DNA from: Herbinix sp.
GTDB lineage: Bacteria; Bacillota; Clostridia; Lachnospirales; Lachnospiraceae
Reading direction: 5' to 3'
Assembly (NCBI GenBank): GCA_029240245.1
Contig: JARBTJ010000009.1
Span: forward strand, 1-64,000
Length of the DNA: 64,000 nt
Below are positions 1 through 7,596 of the stretch, piece after piece (positions within the stretch are counted from its first letter, which is position 1; each line of letters opens with the position of its first letter). The translations under genes were made by a program, and so were the position numbers. The notes below the pieces were generated by a model, which saw only the letters and a program-made list of their open reading frames with translations, made no database searches and was not told the DNA's origin.

Positions 1-67
1 GAAAAAATTAAAAGTCCACAGTGTTACTATTGATTATAACAAAGTTGAAATAGAAAGGAGAGTATTG

Positions 68-100
68 ATGTATTTGGTACTAAATACATCATACAAGTAA
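68..100 (+). CDS. possible 10-codon leader ORF before msrC
   Basis: A strong ribosome binding site (AAAGGAG, ending at 60) lies 7 bases before the ATG at 68. That ATG opens a frame of only ten codons (MYLVLNTSYK) ending in TAA at 98-100, two bases before the ATG of the methionine sulfoxide reductase gene. The downstream ATG has no good site of its own, so translation may be coupled through this leader. A sequencing or strain-specific change near the start is the other explanation. Confidence 0.35.
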   Translation: MYLVLNTSYK

Positions 101-102
101 TT

Positions 103-603
103 ATGCAAGAAATTAATGCCATGTATCCTGATGACAAACAAGAACTATATCAATTACTTCATTCCCAGTTAAAGTCCCTGCTGGAAAATGAATCTTATAT
201 GCTACCCAATCTAAGCAACTGCTCTGCCCTGCTAAATATGGCACTAAAGGATATAAACTGGGTAGGTTTTTACCTGATGAACGGCGGTGAATTATTATTA
301 GGTCCGTTTCAAGGAAAGCCGGCCTGTATTCATATCCCAATTGGAAAAGGAGTTTGTGGTACGGCAGCAAAGGAAGGAATAACCCAACTGGTACCGGATG
401 TACATGAATTTCCTGGACATATCGCCTGTGACAGTGCTTCCCGCTCTGAAATTGTTGTTCCAATCCGCTTGGAGGGTCAAATCATTGGTGTTCTCGATAT
501 TGACAGCCCATATATCGGGCGTTTTGATCAGGATGACCGGGAAGGGCTCGAGGAAGTAGTACGTATCTTGGAGAAGGGTTGCGTGTGGATTGTCAATAAT
601 TAA
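103..603 (+). CDS. msrC: free methionine-(R)-sulfoxide reductase (GAF domain)
   Basis: This 166-residue single GAF-domain protein matches the fRMsr family (E. coli YebR/MsrC), which reduces free methionine-R-sulfoxide in the cytosol using thioredoxin-type reductant. Three cysteines at 75, 85 and 109 have the same 10- and 24-residue spacing as the redox cysteines of E. coli fRMsr (84, 94, 118), so the enzyme looks active. Family landmarks NWVGFY (52-57), GPFQGKPAC and the SEIVVP / GVLDIDSP segments are all present, and the length is normal for the family. The start is uncertain: neither ATG 103 nor ATG 121 has a clear ribosome binding site, and a 10-codon leader ORF lies just upstream. It is a single gene, followed by a hairpin terminator. 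Confidence 0.9.
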   Translation: MQEINAMYPDDKQELYQLLHSQLKSLLENESYMLPNLSNCSALLNMALKDINWVGFYLMNGGELLLGPFQGKPACIHIPIGKGVCGTAAKEGITQLVPDVHEFPGHIACDSASRSEIVVPIRLEGQIIGVLDIDSPYIGRFDQDDREGLEEVVRILEKGCVWIVNN

Positions 604-717
604 ATGAATGATCGGGTGTCATAAGCCTTATTATGGATTTCAAAAGGAATATATACCATATTCCAACCAATATAACCTATAGGCAGTAAGCATCCTAACA
701 TAACTAAACAGAAATAA

Positions 718-790
718 AAGAAGTGGTAAACAGTAACCGGTCTGGGTCATGTGACTCCCTGAATCGCCGATTAATGTTTACCACTTTTAT
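718..790. terminator. bidirectional hairpin terminator
   Basis: The arms AAGTGGTAAAC (721-731) and GTTTACCACTT (776-786) pair perfectly and the pairing continues inward with a few mismatches around a GTCATGTGAC palindrome. The flanks are A-rich on the left and T-rich on the right, so it can end both msrC and the convergent CBM9-like gene. Confidence 0.75.
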
Positions 791-828
791 GTACCTGTAA
801 GCTTTAAAATCAAATCGAAAAATTAATC

Positions 829-1608
829 TTATTTTTTACGTTTTGAAACTACGGCACCAACAGCGGATACTGCTGCGCCAACGCCAAATACTAAACCGAA
901 GGATACAACGCCGGTATCAGGAACTTCTGTTGTAGCTTCATCTGCAACTGTCTCAACAGCTTCATCAGCTGTTTCTGCTGCTGCATCATCAGCTGATGTG
1001 TCAGCTGCTACTTCTTTGTCACTGAATACTAAGGTTTCGAAAATATCACTGTTTTGCCATGCATTAGCTAAATCTTCGTTGGTATGAAGTGTACAATTTC
1101 TCTTTCCATCGCTACATGCGTTAACCTGTAATGAGAATTTAACAGAACCATCCGCTGTAGTATAAGGAATCTTATACTCAACATTGTAACCAATATCAGT
1201 CTTTAAAACTTTAACTTCAGCACCATAATTCTGATCAAAGGTTTCTGATACAGCATATGCCTGAACGTTCTGTCCATTGTTTACGAAACGTAACTCAATA
1301 CTGTCTTTTTCGTATGCATTTGCATTGGTATCATTAAGCTGGCTGTCTTCAACCTGAACAAAGATGTAGAATGCATCTGCATCGTAGGTTGCCCAAGCAG
1401 AAGCCTTAGTTCCGTCAGCCTCGCCATCGGATACAGCTTCCATTTTCATTTCCTGTGCTGCTGTGTAGACGTCATCCATCTGACCATCAATAACAGCGGT
1501 TCCCTTGGCTGCATCCCAAGATGCATCAGCCTTTGCACTTGCTGTAGCAGTAGTAGCAAATACCATAATAACTGCTAACGCTAAAACTAAATACTTTCTC
1601 AATTTCAT
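829..1608 (-). CDS. sortase-anchored CBM9-like surface protein
   Basis: This is a 259-residue secreted protein. Residues 1-25 form a signal peptide (KLRKYLVLALAVIMVF then ATTATASA). Residues about 28-200 resemble the CBM9-like / DOMON-like carbohydrate-binding fold of Pfam CBM9_1, with conserved-looking stretches GQMDDVYTAA, ATYDADAFYIFVQVED, DSIELRFVN and YNVEYKIP. An Ala/Glu/Asp/Thr-rich linker follows, then a C-terminal cell-wall sorting signal: VPDTG (229-233, an LPXTG variant), a hydrophobic stretch and the tail KRKK. No catalytic domain is visible, so a role in binding wall or plant glycans is an inference. The ribosome binding site AAAGGGGA sits just before the ATG. It stands alone between terminators. 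Confidence 0.75.
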   Translation of the reverse strand: MKLRKYLVLALAVIMVFATTATASAKADASWDAAKGTAVIDGQMDDVYTAAQEMKMEAVSDGEADGTKASAWATYDADAFYIFVQVEDSQLNDTNANAYEKDSIELRFVNNGQNVQAYAVSETFDQNYGAEVKVLKTDIGYNVEYKIPYTTADGSVKFSLQVNACSDGKRNCTLHTNEDLANAWQNSDIFETLVFSDKEVAADTSADDAAAETADEAVETVADEATTEVPDTGVVSFGLVFGVGAAVSAVGAVVSKRKK

Positions 1609-1647
1609 TCTTAAATTCCCCTTTTCATAAATTTTTAATACTTGCTA

Positions 1648-1676
1648 ATTTTACCATATATTACATACAAATACAA
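1648..1676 (-). promoter_or_regulatory. promoter of the CBM9-like gene
   Basis: On the minus strand a -35 TTGTAT (1676-1671) and a -10 TAAAAT (1653-1648) are separated by 17 bases, with the start codon about 40 bases further on. This is a normal sigma-A type promoter by eye. Confidence 0.5.
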
Positions 1677-1790
1677 GTTCATTTAATAAACAAATTACAA
1701 ATAAAAAGCAATTAACTCGCAAAAAATGCTCTTTTTGTTAATTTATTATTGCATTATTATAGCTTTTTCGTTATTTTTCACATCATGACA

Positions 1791-1850
1791 CAAAAAACGG
1801 GGCATATCCTATGGGTAAAATGCCATTAAGCACGATATGTCCCGTTTTAC
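1791..1850 (-). terminator. terminator of the cad operon
   Basis: Imperfect arms of about 17 bases (1794-1810 and 1833-1849, core AAAACGGGRCATATC) form a stem. Read on the minus strand, the stem follows the ATPase stop codon and ends in TTTTTTG, a standard intrinsic terminator. Confidence 0.8.
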
Positions 1851-1861
1851 ATCGAATTTAA

Positions 1862-3706
1862 CTATATATTACTTACATGCAATGCCCGGAAGGAATTAAT
1901 GATTGCAAGAACAGTGACACCGACATCGGCAAATACTGCTGCCCACATGCTGGCAAGCCCTATGGCACTTAAGATTAACACAATAATTTTGATACCGATT
2001 GCAAAAACTATATTTTGAAGCGCTATGTTCAACGTTTTTTTCGAAATCCGTATTGCGGTTGCTATTTTAGAGGGTTCGTCAGTCATGATAACGATATCGG
2101 CAGCCTCAATAGCTGCGTCGGAACCCAGCCCCCCCATGGCTATTCCGATATCCGCACGGGCTAGGACCGGAGCATCATTGATTCCGTCTCCTGCATAAGC
2201 AAGCATACCCCGATTGGACTTTTCCTTTAATAAATCCTCCATAATTTGAACCTTATCGGCAGGCAATAGCTCGGTATAAACTTTATCTATTCCTAAAGCA
2301 TTTCCTACCTTTTCACCAATGCTTTTTGAATCACCGGTTAACATAACTGTTTTTAGAATGCCTGCCTCTTTTAAGCTTTCCACTGCAGCGACAGCATCCT
2401 CTTTTATCTCATCGGCAATCACAATATAACCTGCATACTGCCGATCGATTGCCACATGTACCACGGTGCCGGTTAGCTCACTCTTCGAATAGGAAATATC
2501 CATCTTATCCATGAGCTTATAATTTCCGGCCAAAACAAGTCTGTTGTCTATAACGGCACTTACTCCATGGCCTGCAATCTCATCAACACTTAAAATGCGT
2601 TTTTGGTCGATATCCTTCCCATAGGCACTCTGTAAGGAAAGTGAAATCGGATGATTGGAGTAGCTTTCTGCATATGCGGTCAGCTCTAGGAATTCCTCCT
2701 TTGGTAAACTCACTGAATGTATCTCCTGTACTTTAAATACTCCTTTTGTTAAGGTTCCGGTTTTATCAAATACAACAATCTCCGCCTTTGCCAGAGCCTC
2801 CATATAGTTACCGCCCTTCACAAGAATTCCTTTTCTGGAAGCACCACCGATACCACCGAAGAAGCTTAACGGAACTGAGATTACAAGTGCACAGGGACAG
2901 GATACCACCAGAAAGGATAGGGCTCTGTAAATCCAGTCATCAAAGGTAGCACCCTCGATCAAAAGAGGCGGAACGAAGGCTAAAACTGCTGCTATGATTA
3001 CAACCACCGGAGTATAATACCTGGCAAATTTTGTGATAAATTGTTCTGATTTTGATTTCTTACTGCTGGCATTTTCAACCAGATCCAGTATTTTATTAAC
3101 GGTTGATTCCCCGTATTCCTTGGTTACTTCAACAGTAATAAAGCCGTTAATATTAATACAACCGCTTAATACATCATTGCCAGCCTCAATTTCCCGCGGA
3201 ACAGATTCTCCCGTAAGGGCAGAGGTATCGATCATGGTAACTCCTTCTACTACCCTACCATCCAATGGGATTTTTTCTCCTGCTTTAATCACAATAAGAT
3301 CACCGACCATTACCTCATCCGGGTCCATACGGACAATTTCGTCACCCTTTTTCACATTGGCATAATCCGGCCTGATATCCATCAGTTCAGCGATTGATTT
3401 TCTTGACTTCGCGACCGCATAGCTTTGGAACAATTCACCTACCTGATAAAACAGCATAACAGCAACACCCTCCGAGAAATCGCCAACAAAGAATGCGCCA
3501 ATTGTGGCAAGGCTCATCAAAAAATTCTCATCAAACACCTTACCTTTTAATATGTTCGTAACTGCCCTCCATACCACATCACTTCCTACAACAATAAAAC
3601 TGATCAGAAACAGGGCAACCTCCAGCCAGAAATTATCGATTGGATTTACTACCGCAACCCCATAAATAATGCCCCCGAGGATGATTCTCCTAAGATGACT
3701 TTTCAT
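1862..3706 (-). CDS. cadA: P1B-type heavy metal-transporting ATPase (Cd/Zn/Pb type)
   Basis: This 614-residue membrane ATPase exports soft divalent metals such as Cd, Zn or Pb. It carries the metal-site motif SCPCALVIS, the actuator loop TGES, the phosphorylation motif DKTGTLTKG, the HP dipeptide in SNHPIS, the hinge GDGINDAP and a conserved membrane Asp in FADVGVT near the C-terminus, which is typical of ZntA/CadA rather than Cu pumps. The N-terminus starts directly with membrane helices: the HMA metal-binding domain usually fused there is absent and is encoded as the separate 73-residue gene next door. It is the last gene of the arsR-HMA-ATPase set, followed by a terminator, and is presumably induced by metal through the ArsR-type regulator. 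The substrate is inferred from family motifs. Confidence 0.93.
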   Translation of the reverse strand: MKSHLRRIILGGIIYGVAVVNPIDNFWLEVALFLISFIVVGSDVVWRAVTNILKGKVFDENFLMSLATIGAFFVGDFSEGVAVMLFYQVGELFQSYAVAKSRKSIAELMDIRPDYANVKKGDEIVRMDPDEVMVGDLIVIKAGEKIPLDGRVVEGVTMIDTSALTGESVPREIEAGNDVLSGCININGFITVEVTKEYGESTVNKILDLVENASSKKSKSEQFITKFARYYTPVVVIIAAVLAFVPPLLIEGATFDDWIYRALSFLVVSCPCALVISVPLSFFGGIGGASRKGILVKGGNYMEALAKAEIVVFDKTGTLTKGVFKVQEIHSVSLPKEEFLELTAYAESYSNHPISLSLQSAYGKDIDQKRILSVDEIAGHGVSAVIDNRLVLAGNYKLMDKMDISYSKSELTGTVVHVAIDRQYAGYIVIADEIKEDAVAAVESLKEAGILKTVMLTGDSKSIGEKVGNALGIDKVYTELLPADKVQIMEDLLKEKSNRGMLAYAGDGINDAPVLARADIGIAMGGLGSDAAIEAADIVIMTDEPSKIATAIRISKKTLNIALQNIVFAIGIKIIVLILSAIGLASMWAAVFADVGVTVLAIINSFRALHVSNI

Positions 3707-3824
3707 CTATCCTTCACTCCATTCCGCCGCTCCGCAGCACAATTATTTCCTTGCCTTCTATTATGCTTTCTGCATCAATTGCGTGTACAAATAATATAGA
3801 ATATAAGCTTCGCAACTGGTTGGA

Positions 3825-4046
3825 TTATGCTTTCTTCATGACAACGTCGGGTTCAATTTTTTTAATTATTTTTTCCGACTCTGTCATAATACCGGCCATT
3901 TTCTCCTCTTCACCCTCAATAACCAGCTTTGTAGTTATAAAATTAACACTGGCTTCCCATACACCGTCCAGCTTCTTAATTGCTGTTTCCATCTTGGCTG
4001 CACAATTCGCACAGCCAAGTCCCTCTAACCGAAATGTTTTCTTCAT
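3825..4046 (-). CDS. stand-alone HMA metal-binding domain protein
   Basis: This 73-residue protein is a single heavy-metal-associated ferredoxin-like domain with the metal-binding loop GLGCANCAAKM near residues 9-19. It has the pattern GVWEASVNFITTKLVIEGE expected of HMA domains. It sits about 120 bases before the P-type ATPase gene and in the same direction, so it most likely acts as a free metallochaperone or as the detached N-terminal domain of that pump. A clear ribosome binding site (TAGGAGGAA) precedes the ATG. The close match to the CadA/ZntA N-terminal domain suggests that the pump gene was split in this lineage. Confidence 0.9.
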   Translation of the reverse strand: MKKTFRLEGLGCANCAAKMETAIKKLDGVWEASVNFITTKLVIEGEEEKMAGIMTESEKIIKKIEPDVVMKKA

Positions 4047-4240
4047 ATATAATTTCCTCCTACCTTTTCATAAACATATTATTAAATATAAAGCAACTTC
4101 ATATAAAACATTATTGATTTGCCCAAGTTAAATTTATTCCTATTACCATGCATGTTGTTTACTGATGGTTATTATCCCTGATACATACGGTTCTCAAAAT
4201 TATCAGCACCTGCAAAAGGCATGCTAAACTGACTTACTAA

Positions 4241-4606
4241 TTATTCTCTGATATGCTCCAAGCCTTTTTCAAAGATTTCTTTTACATGATCATCGGAAAG
4301 GGAATAATAAACTACCTTTCCTTCTTTACGGTATTTCACCAGATTTGCCTGTCTTAAAGAATGTAGCTGATGTGAAATAGCTGACTTCGTCATATTTAGA
4401 AGCACTGCCAAATCACAGACACACATCTCACTTTCATCCAATGCCCACATAATTTTAATACGGGTACTATCACCTAAAACCTTAAAAAAATCGGATAGAT
4501 CATATAATTCATCCTCCGGGGGCATCTTGTTCTTAACACAATCCACCACATCACCGTGGATAACATCACAGTCACAATAAATATCTCCTTTTACTGTTTT
4601 TGTCAT
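4241..4606 (-). CDS. cadC: ArsR/SmtB-family metal-responsive repressor (CadC-like)
   Basis: This winged-helix repressor has the CadC-type alpha3N metal site: cysteines in the N-terminal arm (YCDCD and VDCVKN) plus CVCDL in helix 3, as in staphylococcal CadC, which senses Cd/Pb/Zn. The recognition helix reads TKSAISHQLHSLRQANLVKYR, followed by the wing KEGKVVYYSL. The longest frame begins with a GTG at 4615, but that codon overlaps the ribosome binding site (AGAAGG), so the ATG at 4606 eight bases later is the better start (121 residues). It probably represses itself and the HMA and ATPase genes by binding the three palindromes directly upstream. The exact inducing metal is inferred. Confidence 0.9.
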   Translation of the reverse strand: MTKTVKGDIYCDCDVIHGDVVDCVKNKMPPEDELYDLSDFFKVLGDSTRIKIMWALDESEMCVCDLAVLLNMTKSAISHQLHSLRQANLVKYRKEGKVVYYSLSDDHVKEIFEKGLEHIRE

Positions 4607-4630
4607 TGAAATCACCTTCTTTTCATATTA

Positions 4631-4726
4631 TAGTTGAACAATTATTCAACTATTAGATTAAATTACAGTTGAACAACCGTTCAACTATTTGACTACATTA
4701 TAGTTGAATACATGCTCAACTGTCAA
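4631..4726 (-). promoter_or_regulatory. cad promoter with three tandem ArsR-type operators
   Basis: Three palindromes of the form AGTTGAA-N6-TTCAACT lie at 4631-4652, 4667-4686 and 4702-4721. The first two are perfect and the third has one mismatch. Their centres are exactly 35 bases apart. On the minus strand a consensus -35 TTGACA (4726-4721) and -10 TATAAT (4702-4697) are separated by 18 bases, and the third operator fills the spacer. The other two operators lie in the early transcribed region. This matches how SmtB/ArsR proteins block RNA polymerase. Confidence 0.85.
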
Positions 4727-4829
4727 GAGAAATTTTGCTAAAATTTTCATTTTTTATGATTGCGTTGATTGAATTAAATGAAAGTACTTCGGTTAAAAGA
4801 ACTATTTAATAAAACGATGAAAAATATTG

Positions 4830-5327
4830 CTACTGCATAACTTCAATTGCAATGCGCTCCATCAGTTCCTCCATGCCAAGGCCTTCTGCTTCAATGATGA
4901 CATGAGCATATTTTTCATAAAGCGGACAACGTTCCTCATATAAATCCTGCAAGGTCTGCCCTTCTCGAAACACTACTCCCCTTTGGCGAATATTTCCCAA
5001 GCGGTTGTCAATTGTATCAAAGCTTAACTTAATATATACTACCGTACCAATTTCTCTTAAATGCTCCATAGCCTCCCGGCAGTAAACAACGCTGCCACCG
5101 GTAGCAATCACAGCGTTTTCCGTCTCCAGGTCACGATTTACCTGATTTTCAATCTCAAAAAATCCCTGCATCCCTCTTTGATCAATGATATCTTTTAATA
5201 AACAGCCTTCCTGCTCCTGGATTAGTAAATCAGAATCTATAAACTGATAGCCCAATACCTTGGCTAAGATAACTCCCACGGTACTTTTTCCGGCACCCGG
5301 CATTCCAATTAATACAACATTTTTCAT
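4830..5327 (-). CDS. aroK: shikimate kinase
   Basis: This 165-residue P-loop kinase phosphorylates shikimate at the 3-hydroxyl in chorismate synthesis. The Walker A motif is GMPGAGKST (8-16), followed by the FIDSD metal/substrate segment, the shikimate-binding glycines in VIATGGSVV, the lid region around RQRGVVF, and the adenine-binding loop YEERCPLYEKYA. The length is normal for the family. No other aromatic pathway gene is next to it. It lies upstream of the cad region in the same direction but is separated by the cad promoter, so it is probably transcribed alone. Confidence 0.88.
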   Translation of the reverse strand: MKNVVLIGMPGAGKSTVGVILAKVLGYQFIDSDLLIQEQEGCLLKDIIDQRGMQGFFEIENQVNRDLETENAVIATGGSVVYCREAMEHLREIGTVVYIKLSFDTIDNRLGNIRQRGVVFREGQTLQDLYEERCPLYEKYAHVIIEAEGLGMEELMERIAIEVMQ

Positions 5328-5734
5328 GATTATGTTCCTTCCTGTTATCTCCTAGAAGATTAATATAATTTTATCTTTCCGTACACATTGTAATGTTATT
5401 CGAACACTTTTGTTATGTAAATATATTTCATCAATTATTTTTTCCATTAAATATTGAAACACATTATGTTGATGCTCTAATCTATCCTTTTACTACTGAA
5501 AAACATTACGTTAACGCTCTTATCTAATTAACTGCCTGTCCTTTCAGAAAAGTCGAGATATCCATGTTATGCTTTCAATTATAGCATTCTTCTTATTATG
5601 CTCCAAGTATTTTGTCACTCCAAGAATAACTTCTATGCATATAATCCGTAGCTATTCATTGATATTCTCCAGCGCTTTTCTTTCTGTGGTATTTATGATA
5701 AAATTGATAAAACAAAAGAAAGCAGGTATTTAAC
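5328..5734. other. intergenic region between divergent genes
   Basis: This 407-base AT-rich spacer separates aroK (minus) from the PQ-loop gene (plus). An imperfect direct repeat is visible around 5454-5486 and 5497-5530 (both contain ACATTAYGTTRAYGCTCT). A weak -10 like GATAAAAT lies about 35 bases before the plus-strand gene. No RNA gene or conserved coding frame was recognised. Confidence 0.4.
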
Positions 5735-6004
5735 ATGTCAAGTATTTTTGAAGCAATGATGGTTATCAGTTTTGGCATATCATGGCCGGCATCCCTTATT
5801 AAATCCTACCGATCCCGTACAGCAAAAGGGAAAAGCATTATTTTTTTATCATTTATTTTATTCGGTTATATATTTGGAATTATATCAAAAATAACAGCCA
5901 GCAATATCAGTTATGTACTAGTGTTTTACATAATTAATTTCGTAATGGTTTTTGCTGATCTGTGTCTTTATTTTCGCAATAAACGATTTGACGCTAAGGA
6001 ATAA
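5735..6004 (+). CDS. small PQ-loop / SemiSWEET-like membrane protein
   Basis: This 89-residue protein has three predicted membrane segments (about 5-20, 36-52 and 58-78). It has the shape of one PQ-loop repeat: a Pro-containing first helix (ISWPASLIKSYRSRTAKGKS) followed by a second hydrophobic helix. Half-size proteins of this kind dimerise in the SemiSWEET sugar transporters, but here the substrate is unknown and the exact PQ dipeptide is missing. The ribosome binding site AAAGAAAGCAGG precedes the ATG. It is a single gene closed by a strong terminator. Family placement is moderate; transport function is an inference. Confidence 0.55.
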   Translation: MSSIFEAMMVISFGISWPASLIKSYRSRTAKGKSIIFLSFILFGYIFGIISKITASNISYVLVFYIINFVMVFADLCLYFRNKRFDAKE

Positions 6005-6030
6005 CGATACAACCAGAGGCATGATATAGA

Positions 6031-6108
6031 AAGCTGCCCGATATCTCAGTGAACCACTCCCCGTCTACCTAAAAGGGAGCATATCACAGAAATATCGGAC
6101 AGCTTTTT
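6031..6108 (+). terminator. terminator after the PQ-loop gene
   Basis: Arms AAGCTGCCCGATAT (6031-6044) and ATATCGGACAGCTT (6092-6105) pair with one mismatch around a long loop and are followed by a T run on the plus strand. Confidence 0.75.
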
Positions 6109-6654
6109 CACTTTTGTACATTTCCCTATGTGTCATACGGTTGGATAAATCTTTCTATTTTCTAATTCCATTCATCAGAGAATTCTTAGGTTTCAGCATG
6201 ATTATGCATACAGTAATAAGGAAATATATTTCGAATAATAAAAACAATCGTGGTGATTGCAACAATATCATATGATTGGTACCTATCATAGCTCAATTTT
6301 ATCATTGTCGTTCAGCGATAAAATCAAATTGTATTTTTAAGCATTTGTTATGCATATTTTCCTTTGTATCACTCTCTTAAATAGTAAAGATGAAGCAAAT
6401 TATGGTCACAATGGATACCTTTACATTTTGACTTTTCTATTGTGTTGTAATATTCTTTTAACAAGATATTGTGTCGGCAAATGCTTACGAAAGATAATCA
6501 TTTTTAATAAATACAAAAATTGCACGTAGATGTGTCCCTACATTTCGACATGTTATAGTGCATTTTTTCTTTTTGTGCCTGTAAATTTGGGCATGCCCGG
6601 TATCAGGGCCTCAGAATACTTTCTATATACTATAAAATAAAGGTAGGGAAAACT
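6109..6654 (+). promoter_or_regulatory. long upstream region of the opp operon
   Basis: This 546-base non-coding stretch precedes oppB. A possible promoter is TTGACT (6428-6433) with TATTCT 17 bases later. Other visible items are a GATAAAAT inverted repeat around 6297-6324 and the palindrome GGGCATGCCC at 6589-6598. The length leaves room for regulator sites, but no known riboswitch or T-box was recognised. Confidence 0.4.
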
Positions 6655-7581
6655 ATGGGAAAATACATCCTGAAACGATTTGGAGCTGCAATATTTACGA
6701 TTTTTGTAGCCGCGACTATTACATTTTTTATTATGAATTTAGTTCCGGGTGATCCATTTATGAGTGAGAAAGCACACAGTGAGACAGTTTTACAGGCTTT
6801 GAACGAGAAATACGGTCTGGATAAGCCCCTGATTGTTCAATACAAGAATTATCTGGTGAACTTACTTAAGGGTGACTTCGGTGTCAGCTTTAAGCTGCAG
6901 AAAAACCGTGAAATTAAGGATATGATTATGGAGTCCTTTCCTATCTCCGCGAAACTGGGGGCATGGGGTATTCTATTCGCTATACTTTGTGGTATTCCCT
7001 TAGGCTGTATCGCGGCGTTTAAACGTAACAAATGGGCGGATAATATCATCCGTGTTTTATCAACCATGGGTATTTCCATTCCCGGTTTCGTTGTTGCAAC
7101 CACATCAATGATTTTACTTGCTGTTAAATTGAAATGGCTGCCTACCTCGGGACTTAAGGAACCCACCAGCTATATCCTTCCTATATTTACATTAAGCTTT
7201 TATCCCATGTGTTATATAGCAAGACTGATGCGTTCCAGTATGCTGGAGGCATTCAGCCAGGATTATGTAAGAACTGCACGAGCAAAAGGTATGAGTAATT
7301 TCATCATTACCTTCAAGCATGCATTAAGAAACTCATTGATACCGATCATTACGTATTTAGGACCATTGGTAGGTTATGTTCTTACCGGAAGCTTTGTAGT
7401 GGAGCAGGTATTTAATATTCCCGGTCTCGGCAGATACTTTGTTAAGGCAATCAGTAACCGTGATTACATGGTTATTATGGGAACTACCATTTTCCTTGCT
7501 GCATTTATTATCCTGATGAACTTAGTCTGCGATTTATTATATAAGCTTGTTGACCCCAGAATAAAACTTGGTGACGAATAA
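6655..7581 (+). CDS. oppB: oligopeptide ABC transporter permease OppB
   Basis: This 308-residue inner-membrane permease is the first gene of a five-gene peptide importer. It begins with the typical OppB/DppB N-terminus MGKYILKRFGAAIFTIFVA, has about six membrane helices, and carries the coupling-loop sequence RTARAKGMSNFIITFKHALRNSLIPIITYLG that contacts the ATPase subunits. The C-terminus VDPRIKLGDE is also typical. A short ribosome binding site (AGGTAGGG) precedes the ATG. Transcription probably starts in the long region upstream. Confident by family features; peptide or other oligomer specificity cannot be read. Confidence 0.92.
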   Translation: MGKYILKRFGAAIFTIFVAATITFFIMNLVPGDPFMSEKAHSETVLQALNEKYGLDKPLIVQYKNYLVNLLKGDFGVSFKLQKNREIKDMIMESFPISAKLGAWGILFAILCGIPLGCIAAFKRNKWADNIIRVLSTMGISIPGFVVATTSMILLAVKLKWLPTSGLKEPTSYILPIFTLSFYPMCYIARLMRSSMLEAFSQDYVRTARAKGMSNFIITFKHALRNSLIPIITYLGPLVGYVLTGSFVVEQVFNIPGLGRYFVKAISNRDYMVIMGTTIFLAAFIILMNLVCDLLYKLVDPRIKLGDE

Positions 7582-7596
7582 TAGGAGGAATTGAAA

